Below are positions 1-9,215 of a stretch of 64,000 bases of DNA, in pieces. How positions within the stretch are numbered: position 1 is the stretch's first letter; the number at the start of each line of letters is the position of its first letter. Below the pieces are notes generated by a model, which was not told the DNA's origin, did no database searches, and worked only from the letters and a program-made list of their open reading frames with translations. A program made the position numbers and the translations under genes. Origin of the DNA: an uncultured Clostridium sp. (GTDB lineage Bacteria > Bacillota > Clostridia > TANB77 > CAG-508); contig CANTAQ010000003.1 in assembly GCA_947651825.1 (NCBI GenBank), positions 1-64,000 of the forward strand, read 5' to 3'.

Positions 1-43
1 ACACAAAAAATGAAAGCAGACTTTTTGTGTCTACTTTCATTTT
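1..43 (-). terminator. Rho-independent terminator of tRNA-Met
   Basis: On the minus strand a 15-bp stem with one mismatch (arms 7-21 and 29-43) closes on a short A-rich loop and runs into a T-rich tail, just downstream of the minus-strand tRNA. Seen in sequence; function inferred. Confidence 0.7.
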
Positions 44-71
44 ACCACTTCATTATTATTTTGGTTCTTTT

Positions 72-148
72 TGGTAGCGAGAAGTGGATTCGAACCACCG
101 ACCTGTCGGGTATGAACCGAATGCTCTAGCCAACTGAGCTATCTCGCC
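72..148 (-). tRNA. tRNA-Met (CAT)
   Basis: Cloverleaf read on the minus strand. The acceptor stem is GGCGAGA/TCTCGCT, the D arm contains AGCTCAGTTGGCTAGAGC, the anticodon loop TTCATAC carries CAT, the T arm contains GGTTCGAATCC, and the 3' ACCA is encoded. The overall sequence resembles clostridial elongator tRNA-Met. A tRNA-Ile2 with lysidine-modified CAT cannot be fully excluded by anticodon alone. Confidence 0.93.
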
Positions 149-274
149 ATGAACTATTATATTATAAACATTTTAAATGAATTTGTCAAGGAAAAATCTA
201 AAAAAATCATAATAAAATAAAAAGAACTAGAATAATATTAAAGAAGAACAATAAAGAAGAGTAAAGGAGTAAGT

Positions 275-550
275 ATGAAAAAGAAGAACAGACTTAGTCA
301 AATATTGGAAATGCCAAGAGAAATAGATAATAAAGAATCTAAAATTACAATAGTATCCTTTGACGAAATGTTAATAGAAAATTATAAAGGAATACTTGAA
401 TACGAAGAGTTTTATGTAAAAGTTCATACTGAAATAGGTACAATAAATATAAATGGTTATAAATTAAAACTAGAGCAAATAACAGAAGACGATATAGCGA
501 TAAAAGGAATAATAAACAATGTGGATTTTGAAAGAACTATAGAGGAGTGA
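275..550 (+). CDS. yqfC: Sporulation protein YqfC (YabP/YqfC family)
   Basis: A 91-residue protein of the YabP/YqfC family, which in Bacillus is expressed in the mother cell during sporulation. The family's beta-rich pattern is visible, with a conserved ILEMPREI-like start and a VHTEIGTININGYKLKLEQI-like core. An AAAGGAG site lies about 8 bases before the ATG. The stop is 7 bases before yqfD, and this pairing is the classical order, which supports the call. It marks the organism as a likely spore former. Biochemical function is unknown in the family. Confidence 0.88.
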   Translation: MKKKNRLSQILEMPREIDNKESKITIVSFDEMLIENYKGILEYEEFYVKVHTEIGTININGYKLKLEQITEDDIAIKGIINNVDFERTIEE

Positions 551-557
551 AGAATGG

Positions 558-1742
558 ATGATTATAAGTAAAATGACAAATTTTGCTACAGGGTATGTAA
601 AACTAAGAATTGAAGGGTTTTACATAGAAAGATTTATAAATATATGCATAAGTAAGAAAATATTATTACATGATATAGTCAGAGAAAAATCTACACTATT
701 ATATGCAAAAGTAAGTATAAATGATTATAAAAGATTGAGAGAAGTAGCAAAGAAAACCAAATCAAAGATGAAAATAGTAGGAAAAGTAGGATTGCCATTT
801 GCTATGCATAGATATAGAAAAAGAAAGATTTTTGCTATATTTTTTATATTAATAATTATTACAATAGTTACTCTTTCTAATTATGTATGGAATATAGATA
901 TTGAAGGAAATGTGAATATTAACAAAGAAGAATTATTAGAAATGTTAAATAAATGTGGATTATATATAGGCATATCAAAAGAAAAATTAGACACAAAATC
1001 AGTTATTGATAAAATTAGATTAGAAAGAGATGATATTGCTTGGATTGGTATTTCCGTAAAGGGAACGAATGTTATGATAAAAATAAAAGAAAGTGAAAAA
1101 GCACCAGAAGTAATAGATAAGGATGAATATTGCAATATTATTTCAGATAAAACAGGATCAATAACAAAAATAAATGTTCAAAATGGTACGGCAGCAGTAA
1201 ATATAGGAGATATAGTAAAGCCAGGTGATGTATTAGTAGAAGGATATATAGAAGGAACATATACAGGAAGAAGATATGTACACAGCATAGCTGATGTAGA
1301 AGCAAAAGTATGGTATACAAAAAAGATAAAAAAACCTTTAAAAACACAAATACCAGTAGAAACAGGAAATGAAGAGAAAAAGTATAGTTTAAATATAAAA
1401 AATTTTCGAATAAATTTTTATAAAACCCTTTCAAAATTTCAAAAATATGATAAAATAGATACAACAAAAAAAATTGAACTATTTTCTAATTTCTATTTAC
1501 CAATTGAAATTATAAAAACCACTAATAAAGAATATGTAATGCAAGATATAACATATACACCAGAAGAACTAACAGAGCTTACGGAAAATGAACTTAGGGA
1601 AGAACTAAAAAAAGAAATACAAGATGAAAGCAAAATAATAAATTCACAAGTAAATACATATTCTTATGATGGATATATAGAAGTAGAAGTGATATATGAA
1701 GTACTGGAAAAAATAGGGACAAAAGACAAAATAATTTTTTAA
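558..1742 (+). CDS. yqfD: Sporulation protein YqfD
   Basis: A 394-residue membrane protein of the YqfD family (stage IV sporulation in Bacillus). A basic N-terminal cytoplasmic part of about 90 residues is followed by one transmembrane helix around residues 93-112 (rich in I, F and L). An extracytoplasmic region follows, starting NIDIEGN, with a fold-like repeat of a POTRA-type domain and a TGSITKINVQNGTA segment typical of the family. The start at 558 overlaps no other gene and sits 7 bases after yqfC, so the two are co-transcribed. In most Firmicutes phoH follows; here an unrelated gene does. Confidence 0.9.
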   Translation: MIISKMTNFATGYVKLRIEGFYIERFINICISKKILLHDIVREKSTLLYAKVSINDYKRLREVAKKTKSKMKIVGKVGLPFAMHRYRKRKIFAIFFILIIITIVTLSNYVWNIDIEGNVNINKEELLEMLNKCGLYIGISKEKLDTKSVIDKIRLERDDIAWIGISVKGTNVMIKIKESEKAPEVIDKDEYCNIISDKTGSITKINVQNGTAAVNIGDIVKPGDVLVEGYIEGTYTGRRYVHSIADVEAKVWYTKKIKKPLKTQIPVETGNEEKKYSLNIKNFRINFYKTLSKFQKYDKIDTTKKIELFSNFYLPIEIIKTTNKEYVMQDITYTPEELTELTENELREELKKEIQDESKIINSQVNTYSYDGYIEVEVIYEVLEKIGTKDKIIF

Positions 1743-1757
1743 AAGGGTGATGAAATA

Positions 1758-2909
1758 GTGGAACAAAGAAGTTTAAAAGTAGTAGAAACAAACAAAACGT
1801 TCTTTACAAAAATTACTAGTACAATATCTAAAATACTCATTCCTACAAGAATAGGTCTTAATGGCGTAATGATTACAATAAAAAGGAATAGCTTAACAAA
1901 ATCATATAATAATTATAAAACAGCAGATAAAGAAAAGGAAGACATATTTAGGCAAAAATATGAAGATAATTATGCATTATATCTAGAAGCAATAGATAAA
2001 TTCATAATGGATTCAGTGTATAATAAAGTAAAATCAGGAACAGCTACAAATTTTGAAAAAGGAGCATTAGAAAAATATTATTATATTGTAAATTTGAAAG
2101 ATAAACATTATTTGGAATACAAATATAAAAAACAAGAATATCTATTGAGGATAGACTATGAAAATGTAAGTACTATGAAAAAATCAAAAGCAGTAGAAGC
2201 TTATAAAACATTCTATGTTGAAAAAATTGAAACTTTATATAAAGGACTTTTGAAGAATTACTCTGTAGAACTTGCAGATAGTATACACAATAATGAGGAA
2301 GTATATAATAAAATATTTGCAACTCTGGAGAATTATATACTAGAAATACTTCCTATAAAAATAGAACAAGGAAATACAGAATTAAGGGAAAATTATGAAA
2401 AATATGAACATACAACTATTGGAAAATTAGATGATAGAGATAAAATAATTCAAAAATTAATTTTGATAGACATAAGTAGAAAAATATTTGTTCATAGTTT
2501 TCCACTAGCAATAGTAGAAAAATGCTATATCCACTTATTGAAAGACCTTAGAGAATTGATAGTGAATAGTAAGTTAGAAAACAAAAGAAATACTTTGTAT
2601 AGAACACTATTTGAAGTAATAGAAGACTACAATATAAAGGTACTTGCAACAAAGATTTATTGGGAGAATCCAAAAGAAAGAGAACAATATAAGGAATTCT
2701 ATAAAAAGTATGAGAAAGTGAAAGACAAAAAGAAAGAAAAAGAAATACTATTTTTGAAAGAAGAAATAAAGAAACTGAATATAAACAGAAAAAAATATCA
2801 GAAAATAATTGAGGCATATAAATTAGAACTGATAAAAAGAGGAGCTTTAAAAACAATAGGCTCTACAATAAAAACATATGAAAAATTAACATATAATAAG
2901 AAGGGGTAA
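1758..2909 (+). CDS. Uncharacterised lysine-rich helical protein in the phoH position
   Basis: A 383-residue protein I do not recognise. It starts with GTG after an AAGGGTGA site and ends 2 bases before ybeY, so it belongs to the yqfC-yqfD-ybeY operon. It has no signal peptide and no clear transmembrane helix. It is very rich in K, E, Y and I, and is probably mostly alpha-helical with a coiled-coil-like C-terminal part (about residues 310-360, KVKDKKKEKEILFLKEEIKK). There are no Walker motifs, so it is not the PhoH ATPase normally encoded between yqfD and ybeY. Function unknown; the context suggests a sporulation or RNA-metabolism link, as inference only. Confidence 0.75.
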   Translation: MEQRSLKVVETNKTFFTKITSTISKILIPTRIGLNGVMITIKRNSLTKSYNNYKTADKEKEDIFRQKYEDNYALYLEAIDKFIMDSVYNKVKSGTATNFEKGALEKYYYIVNLKDKHYLEYKYKKQEYLLRIDYENVSTMKKSKAVEAYKTFYVEKIETLYKGLLKNYSVELADSIHNNEEVYNKIFATLENYILEILPIKIEQGNTELRENYEKYEHTTIGKLDDRDKIIQKLILIDISRKIFVHSFPLAIVEKCYIHLLKDLRELIVNSKLENKRNTLYRTLFEVIEDYNIKVLATKIYWENPKEREQYKEFYKKYEKVKDKKKEKEILFLKEEIKKLNINRKKYQKIIEAYKLELIKRGALKTIGSTIKTYEKLTYNKKG

Positions 2910-2911
2910 AA

Positions 2912-3376
2912 ATGGAACTTACAGAAATAAACTTTTTGGATGTAGATGAAACAAAAGAATACGATAAAATAGTTGGACAAGTCATAAAAAAATGCTTTGA
3001 AGAAGAGAATTTATTAAACAAAAATTTATATGTTAATATAGTTTTAACAACAGCTGAACAAATTAAGAATATAAATAAAGAACATAGAGGAATAGACAAA
3101 GAAACAGATGTATTATCATTTCCGATGTTCGAAGTAAATGAAATAGAAAATATAAATCCAGAAACAGAAGATGTTTTAGGAGATGTAGTAATATCACTAG
3201 AACAAATAAAAAAACAAGCAAAAGAATATGGACATACTCTAGAAAGAGAATTAGCATATATGCTAGTACATTCATTTTATCATTTGATGGGATATGACCA
3301 TATGAAAGAAGAAGATAAAAAAATAATGAGAGCAAAAGAAGATATAATACTAGAAAAATTAAATATAAAAAGATAA
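2912..3376 (+). CDS. ybeY: Endoribonuclease / rRNA maturation factor YbeY
   Basis: A 154-residue YbeY-family metalloprotein involved in 16S rRNA 3'-end maturation and ribosome quality control. The zinc-binding signature HxxxHxxxxxH is present near the C terminus (His 120, 124 and 130) within HSFYHLMGYDH. The usual HGxLHLxGYDH has Ser replacing the first Gly, which leaves the ligands intact. The upstream RGIDKETDVLSFP block is also typical. Length is normal. It begins 2 bases after the preceding gene and is followed in 13 bases by the DUF3048 gene. In Firmicutes it commonly sits next to era, as nearly here. Confidence 0.95.
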   Translation: MELTEINFLDVDETKEYDKIVGQVIKKCFEEENLLNKNLYVNIVLTTAEQIKNINKEHRGIDKETDVLSFPMFEVNEIENINPETEDVLGDVVISLEQIKKQAKEYGHTLERELAYMLVHSFYHLMGYDHMKEEDKKIMRAKEDIILEKLNIKR

Positions 3377-3389
3377 GGAGATAGATAAA

Positions 3390-4478
3390 ATGAGTAAAAC
3401 AGAAAAGACAAAAAAGAAAAAAATGACAATAATAGGAATAGGTTCAATTTTAATAATAATTATTATTCTAGGAGCAATACTTGCAGTAAAATTTACTAAT
3501 GATAAAGACAAAAATGCTGACAATACATTAGATGCTAAAGAAGCAGTAGCACAAAATAAACCAGAAAAGACATTAAATATAGTTGATATAGATTCAACAT
3601 CAAGACCATATGCAGTTATGATAAATAATAATCATGATGCATGGCCACAATGTGGTGTTCAAGATGCTTACATAGTATATGAAATAATTGCAGAAGGTGG
3701 AATAACAAGAATGATGGCATTGTATAAAGATCAAGATACAGCAAAAATAGGTTCAATAAGAAGTGCAAGACATTATTTCTTAGATTATGCAAATGAAAAT
3801 GATGCAATATTTGTACACTGGGGTGGAAGTCCACAAGCATATAATAAATTAGGAAGTATAGATAGTCTAGATGGAATTGCACTAGAAGGCTCAGTATTTT
3901 TTAGAGACAAAACATTAAAAAGAGCTTATGAGCATACAGGATTTACAAGCATAGAAAATGTAAAAGAATATGCAGAAAAACATGGATACACAAGATCTAC
4001 AAATAAAGATTTATTGTTAAATTATAGTGTAGATGAAATAGAAATGACAAACATAGAAAATGCAGAAGCAGCAAATGAAGTAAAAATAAGATATTCAGAT
4101 TATCATACAACAAGTTATGAATATGATGAAGAAAACAAAGTATATAAAAGAAGCATGTCAGGAAAAGCAAATGTTGACTTAGCAACAGGCGAACAATACA
4201 CAGCAAAGAATATAATAATATATAAAATAAGAAATTACACATTAAATGATGGAGAAGGAAAAGGAAGACAAGAACTAGACAATATTGGAAGTGGAGAAGG
4301 ATATTTTGTAACTGGCGGATATGTAATTCCAATTACATGGGAGAAAAGTTCACATAGTGAACAAACTGTATATAAATATGAAAATGGAGAAGAATTAAAA
4401 GTAAATGACGGAAATACATTCATACAGATATGTCCAACTAATGCACAAATAGATATTGAAGGGGATGTAAATGAGTAA
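3390..4478 (+). CDS. DUF3048 (YerB-like) membrane-anchored protein
   Basis: A 362-residue protein with a cytoplasmic Lys-rich N terminus, one membrane helix at about residues 12-33, and an extracellular DUF3048 region. That region includes SRPYAVMINNN, a GITRMMALY segment and KIGSIRSARHYF, all hallmarks of the YerB-like family. No lipobox Cys is visible, so anchoring is by the helix. Family function is unknown, with cell-surface association. The 3' end overlaps the era start by 8 bases, indicating translational coupling. A G+1 ribosome site (AAGGAGATAG) precedes the ATG. Confidence 0.85.
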   Translation: MSKTEKTKKKKMTIIGIGSILIIIIILGAILAVKFTNDKDKNADNTLDAKEAVAQNKPEKTLNIVDIDSTSRPYAVMINNNHDAWPQCGVQDAYIVYEIIAEGGITRMMALYKDQDTAKIGSIRSARHYFLDYANENDAIFVHWGGSPQAYNKLGSIDSLDGIALEGSVFFRDKTLKRAYEHTGFTSIENVKEYAEKHGYTRSTNKDLLLNYSVDEIEMTNIENAEAANEVKIRYSDYHTTSYEYDEENKVYKRSMSGKANVDLATGEQYTAKNIIIYKIRNYTLNDGEGKGRQELDNIGSGEGYFVTGGYVIPITWEKSSHSEQTVYKYENGEELKVNDGNTFIQICPTNAQIDIEGDVNE

Positions 4479-5373
4479 ATTTAAGTCAGGTTTTGTTTCA
4501 ATTATAGGAAAAACTAATGTTGGAAAATCAACATTATTAAATAACTTAGTAGGAGAAAAGATAGCTATAACTACGCCTAAAACACAAACAACAAGAACTG
4601 CAATTAAAGCAATAGTAAATAGGGATAATTCTCAAATAATTTTTATAGATACACCAGGAATCCATACTCCTAAAAATAAATTGGGACAAACTATGATTGA
4701 AACTACTTGGAAAACTATACCAGATGTAGATATATTACTATATATAATAGATACTACTGCAAGGGAAATAAGAAAAGAAGATAAATTAATTTTAAATAAA
4801 CTGAAAGAAAAAAATAAGAAAACCATTTTGATAATAAATAAAATTGATTTAATAAAAAAAGAAAGTTTACTGAGAATAATTGACACATATAAGGAAGAAT
4901 ATAGTTTTAGTGCAATAATACCAGTATCTGCACTAAAACATGAAAATTTACAAATCATATTAGATGAAATAGAAAAAAATTTACCAGAAGGACCAGCATA
5001 TTATGATAAAGAAGAACTAACAGATCAGACAGAAAGACAGCTGATAGAAGAAATTATAAGGGAAAAAGCATTAAAACTATTGGATCAAGAAATTCCACAT
5101 GGAATATATGTAGAACTACAACAAATGAGAAAGAGAAAGACAGCAAAGGATGAGAAAATATATGATGTAACAGTTACATTGTATTGCTTAAGAGAATCTC
5201 ATAAAGGTATAATAATTGGGAAAAATGGAACTATGCTTAAAAAAATTGGTATGTATGCAAGACAGGATATAGAAAGACTGTTAGGAACAAAGGTAAATTT
5301 AAAATTATGGGTGAAAGTAAAAGAAAATTGGCAAGATATGACATCAATAGTTAATGAATTTAAATTAAAATGA
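4471..5373 (+). CDS. era: GTPase Era
   Basis: A 300-residue GTPase needed for 16S rRNA processing and 30S assembly. The G domain has G1 GKTNVGKST (about residues 13-21), a T-rich G2 region, G3 DTPG (about 60-63), G4 NKID (about 122-125) and G5 SAL. The C-terminal KH domain carries the HKGIIIGKNG loop that binds the 3' end of 16S rRNA. Length and domain order are normal. It overlaps the DUF3048 gene by 8 bases. The era-yqzL-recO order matches other Firmicutes. Confidence 0.98.
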   Translation: MSKFKSGFVSIIGKTNVGKSTLLNNLVGEKIAITTPKTQTTRTAIKAIVNRDNSQIIFIDTPGIHTPKNKLGQTMIETTWKTIPDVDILLYIIDTTAREIRKEDKLILNKLKEKNKKTILIINKIDLIKKESLLRIIDTYKEEYSFSAIIPVSALKHENLQIILDEIEKNLPEGPAYYDKEELTDQTERQLIEEIIREKALKLLDQEIPHGIYVELQQMRKRKTAKDEKIYDVTVTLYCLRESHKGIIIGKNGTMLKKIGMYARQDIERLLGTKVNLKLWVKVKENWQDMTSIVNEFKLK

Positions 5374-5443
5374 AAACGTATAATTTATGTTGTTTTACAA
5401 AAACTAACTAAGAAAATAAAATAATGCACAGGAGATGAATGTT

Positions 5444-5605
5444 ATGATTAAGCAAATCGCATGGAATACTTTTAAAAATACTGGCGATATAAATACGTTT
5501 TTAGAATTAAAACAAGTGACAGATATAGAAGAGAATATGAAGGTGGCATATAATGAAAACAGTAAGAACGAAAGGAATAATTATTGCAGAAAAAATAATG
5601 TCTGA
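5444..5605 (+). CDS. yqzL: YqzL-like small protein
   Basis: A 53-residue ORF with a good ribosome site (AGGAGATGA) starting MIKQIAWNTFKNTGDINTFL. This matches the YqzL family pattern (W..F..TG.I..YL). In Bacillus yqzL lies exactly between era and recO, as here. The reading frame runs 53 bases into recO in another frame, so the last third is probably less conserved. Function is unknown. The call rests on the N-terminal motif plus position. Confidence 0.75.
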   Translation: MIKQIAWNTFKNTGDINTFLELKQVTDIEENMKVAYNENSKNERNNYCRKNNV

Positions 5606-6269
5606 TTTTGACAAAGTATTAACAATATTAACCCCAAATATGGGAAAGATTGAGTGTGTGGCAAAAGGCGCGAGAAGACCAAAAAGCCTTCTTTTGGCAG
5701 GCACTCAATTTTTATGCTTTGGAGAATACTTACTATACAAAGGTTCAGATGCATATAGCATGAATTCTTGTGAGACTATAGAAATCTTTTATGATATTAG
5801 AATAGACTTGGAAAAATTGAAGTGTGCTACATATCTCACAAAAATTATAAATGATGTAACAACTGAAAATCAAAATAATTATAGAATACTTCAACTATTT
5901 TTAAATACACTATATATACTTGCTAATACAGAGAAAGATTTAGAATTTATACAATCTATTTTTAGATTAAGATTGCTTTCAATAATTGGATACAAGCCAA
6001 TTATTGATGAATGCCAAAGTTGTAAACATAAAGAAAACTTGAATTATTTTAGTATTAAAGATAATGGATTCAAGTGTAAAGCGTGTAGTAAACAGGAGTC
6101 TGGAGCAATAGAAATAACTGAGACCACAAGAGATGCAATTAGATATATAATTTTAGCAGATGCAAAGAAGATATTTTCTTTTAATGTTCCAGAAGAAGCA
6201 ATAAGGGAACTATCAATAGTTTCTAAACTATATCTTACAGAAAAATTAGAAAAAGAATATAAACTTTAA
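5553..6269 (+). CDS. recO: DNA repair protein RecO
   Basis: A 238-residue RecO, which helps load RecA in the RecFOR pathway. The N-terminal OB-fold begins VRTKGIIIAEKIMSDFDKVL and continues ILTPNMGKIECVAKGARRPKS. The C-terminal region has the four-Cys zinc site typical of Gram-positive RecO (CQSC...CKAC, about residues 151-176). Ribosome site GAAGGTGG lies upstream of the ATG. It overlaps yqzL and is followed by radA in 11 bases. Confidence 0.96.
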   Translation: MKTVRTKGIIIAEKIMSDFDKVLTILTPNMGKIECVAKGARRPKSLLLAGTQFLCFGEYLLYKGSDAYSMNSCETIEIFYDIRIDLEKLKCATYLTKIINDVTTENQNNYRILQLFLNTLYILANTEKDLEFIQSIFRLRLLSIIGYKPIIDECQSCKHKENLNYFSIKDNGFKCKACSKQESGAIEITETTRDAIRYIILADAKKIFSFNVPEEAIRELSIVSKLYLTEKLEKEYKL

Positions 6270-6280
6270 AAGGAGGAAAT

Positions 6281-7640
6281 ATGGCGAAGACAACAACAGT
6301 ATTCGTATGTAGTAATTGTGGGAATGAATCTCCGAAGTGGTTTGGCAAATGTCCTGCATGTAATGAATGGAATACATGTTATGAAGAAAAAATAAGTGGA
6401 AAGATTTCCAACCAAAAGTCAAAAAAAGATATAAAAGAGCCTACTCTGCTAAAAGAAGTAAAGAACCAGGATATTTTAAGAACTTCTACAGGATTTGTGG
6501 AATTAGACAGAGTTCTTGGAGGAGGACTTGTTAAAGGTTCTTTGGTATTATTAGGACGGAGAACCTGGAATTGGAAAATCAACTCTAATTTTACAAATAT
6601 GTGATAAAGTAAAAGGAGAAGGAAAGGTTTTATACATATCAGGAGAAGAGTCTGCTGAACAAATAAAGATACGATCAGATAGATTAAATATAAATAATGA
6701 AGATATATTGTTTCTAGGAGAGACAGATATAGATGTAATAGAAAATGCAATATTAAATATAAATCCAAAACTTGTAATAATTGATTCCATTCAAACAATG
6801 TATTCAGATGAAATAAGTTCTAGTCCAGGAAGTGTAAGTCAAGTAAGAGAGATAACTTCTAAAATAATGAAAATCTGTAAACAAGCAGCAATAACTACAA
6901 TTATAATAGGACATGTGACAAAAGATGGTAACATAGCAGGACCAAGGGTTTTAGAGCATATGGTAGATACAGTTTTATACTTAGAAGGGGAGAGATATTT
7001 TTCATATAGAATCTTAAGAGGTGTTAAAAATAGATTTGGTTCAACCAATGAAATAGGCATGTTTGAAATGCAAGACAAAGGTATGTGCGAAATAGGTGAT
7101 CCATCTTCAGTTCTTTTAGGTGAGCGTGATGAGAATGCAACAGGTTCTATAGTTGTAGCAACAATGGAAGGAACAAGACCAATTTTAGTAGAGCTACAAG
7201 CACTAACAACACAGAGTGTATTTGGATTACCTAGGAGAAATGCAACAGGAATAGATTATAATAGAGTAACATTGTTAATAGCGGTATTAGAGAAAATAGT
7301 AGGACTACCATTGGGAAATCAAGACGTTTATTTAAATGTTATAGGTGGAATGAAATTAAATGAACCAGCTGCAGATTTAGGGATAATACTTGCAGCTGCA
7401 TCAAGCTATAAAAATATAAGTATTTCAAGAGATACCATAGCAATTGGGGAAGTTGGACTTACTGGAGAAATAAGAAGTGTAAACATGATAGAAAAAAGAA
7501 TAAAAGAAGCGGAGAAGTTAGGTTTCAAGACTTGTATAATTTCAGAAAGTAACAAAAAACTATTGAAAGAAAAATATAAATCATATATAATTGGTGTGAA
7601 AAATATTAGAGAGGCAATGAAAGTTTTAAAACTAATATAA
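6281..7640 (+). CDS. radA: DNA repair protein RadA, split by a +1 shift at CGG
   Basis: RadA/Sms is a RecA-like helicase promoting recombination branch migration. The N-terminal zinc finger (CSNCGNESPKWFGKCPAC) is at about residues 10-27. The RecA-type domain follows, with Walker A GGEPGIGKST, then the RadA signature KNRFG and a C-terminal Lon-like domain. In the nominal frame translation stops at 6604. The break is an in-frame CGG (codon 93, 6557-6559) inside Walker A. Ignoring the C gives LLG-GEPGIGKS, the exact family motif, and a total of about 452 residues, the normal length. A plain pseudogene is unlikely because the rest is intact. disA follows in 12 bases. Confidence 0.92.
6557..6560 (+). 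other. CGGA +1 recoding site in radA
   Basis: In-frame CGG followed by A, preceded by GGA. Skipping C6557 lets GGA (6558-6560) encode the second Gly of the GGEPG Walker A motif. The unshifted frame ends 15 codons later. Confidence 0.8.
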
Positions 7641-7652
7641 GGGAGGTGAATT

Positions 7653-8708
7653 ATGTTATTAGATATCATAAAAATAATGGCTCCAGGAACACCATTAAGA
7701 GAAGGATTAGATAATATATTGAAAGCAAAAACAGGAGCTCTTATTGTTGTTGGAGACTCAAAAGAGGTATTAAATCTTACTGATGGAGGATTTAAAATAA
7801 ATGAACCATATACACCTGCAAAATTATATGAGCTTGCCAAAATGGATGGTGCAATAGTACTTAGCAAAGATTTAAAAAGAATACTTCTTGCAAACACACA
7901 AATAATACCATCTTCTACTATACATACAGATGAGACTGGAACAAGACATAAAACAGCAGAGCGTACTGCAAAACAAACAGGAGAACTTGTAATAAGTATA
8001 TCACAAAGAAGAAGCATAATAACGGTATTTAAAGGAAACTTCAGACACACAATTGAAGGTACAGATAAAATAATAACAAGAGCAAATCAGGCACTACAAA
8101 CATTGGAAAATTATAAAAAAGTATTTGATACAAAACTAAGAATATTGAATGAATATGAGTTTAATGACATAGTAACACTAGACAACGTTTTAACTTGCTT
8201 GCAAAGAGCAGATATGGTAATGCAGATACAAGAACAAGTAAAAGCATCTATATCAGAACTTGGAAAAGATGGACTATTAATAAAAATGCAATTAGAAGAA
8301 ATGCTAGAAGGTTTACCAAAACAAGAGTTATTAATTATAAAAGATTATAAATCTCCAAATAAAAGATTACCTGCTGAAAAAGTTATACAATCAATAAGAA
8401 ATAGAGCAAAAGAAAATTCAGTTATAGAACTAAATCAAATTGCAAAATTATTAGGATATGGTGCATTTGAAAATTATGAGGAAGTAGCAGTATATCCAAA
8501 AGGCTATAGAATATTAAATAAAATACCAAGAATGCCAAATAATATAGTAGAAAATCTTGTTAAAAACTTCAAATCATTCCAACACATTTTAGCAGCAGAT
8601 ATAGAAGCTTTAGATGAAGTAGAGGGAATAGGAGAAGTAAGAGCAATGACTATAAAACAATCATTAAAAAGAATGCAGGAACAATTCATGTTTGAAAATT
8701 TAATATAA
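7653..8708 (+). CDS. disA: Diadenylate cyclase / DNA integrity scanning protein DisA
   Basis: A 351-residue DisA that makes c-di-AMP from two ATP and scans DNA for branched structures. The DAC domain shows MDGAIVLSKDLKRI and the GTRHKTAERTA motif (DGA and RHxTAE) that form the active site. A helical linker and a C-terminal helix-hairpin-helix domain (EVEGIGEVRAMTIKQSL) follow. Length is normal. It has a GGGAGGTGA ribosome site and lies 12 bases after radA, the usual radA-disA pairing. Confidence 0.97.
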   Translation: MLLDIIKIMAPGTPLREGLDNILKAKTGALIVVGDSKEVLNLTDGGFKINEPYTPAKLYELAKMDGAIVLSKDLKRILLANTQIIPSSTIHTDETGTRHKTAERTAKQTGELVISISQRRSIITVFKGNFRHTIEGTDKIITRANQALQTLENYKKVFDTKLRILNEYEFNDIVTLDNVLTCLQRADMVMQIQEQVKASISELGKDGLLIKMQLEEMLEGLPKQELLIIKDYKSPNKRLPAEKVIQSIRNRAKENSVIELNQIAKLLGYGAFENYEEVAVYPKGYRILNKIPRMPNNIVENLVKNFKSFQHILAADIEALDEVEGIGEVRAMTIKQSLKRMQEQFMFENLI

Positions 8709-8740
8709 AGCTATAACTAAAACAAAGGAGAAGGTGTAGA

Positions 8741-9190
8741 ATGAAAAATAATAAGGGAATTACATTAGTTGCAGTGATACTAACAGTTATAATACTAGTA
8801 ATGCTTGCAGGAGTAATCGCAATTGAAATAGGAGACACTTATGAAAAATCAAGTGTGGTACAGTTTATTGCATATATGAAGATGATTCAAAAAAAAGTTG
8901 ACTTTTATGTAGAAGAAGGAGTAAATTGTGAAAACCTTGGAAGAAGTTTAACTTTAGAAAATAAATCAAATTTACAAAATATAATAGATTTAGACTATCA
9001 AAATTTAATATCTACATCAGATGTAAACAGTACTAAACTAAGATATTTTAATAGTACAGATATTTATAAATATTTTGATATTGCAGACATAAATGATGAA
9101 ATAATAGTAAACTTTGAAAATAGAGAAATAATAAGTCTTACTGGAGTTGAAAAAGATGGAGAAAAATATTATGTAGAGAATGGCTTATAA
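8741..9190 (+). CDS. Prepilin-like protein (type IV pilin N-terminal helix)
   Basis: A 149-residue protein starting with a short basic leader and a G-I-T-L-V hydrophobic helix (residues 5-27), the type II secretion/type IV pilin methylation motif. The mature part is short and polar with no recognised domain. It follows a strong AAAGGAGAAGG ribosome site and sits between disA and mutL. Similar N termini occur at 22230 and 36627, but no pilus assembly genes are in the window. Export by a prepilin peptidase is inferred from the motif; the role is unknown. Confidence 0.7.
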   Translation: MKNNKGITLVAVILTVIILVMLAGVIAIEIGDTYEKSSVVQFIAYMKMIQKKVDFYVEEGVNCENLGRSLTLENKSNLQNIIDLDYQNLISTSDVNSTKLRYFNSTDIYKYFDIADINDEIIVNFENREIISLTGVEKDGEKYYVENGL

Positions 9191-9215
9191 TTTCAAAAAA
9201 GAAAGGGAAATATGA

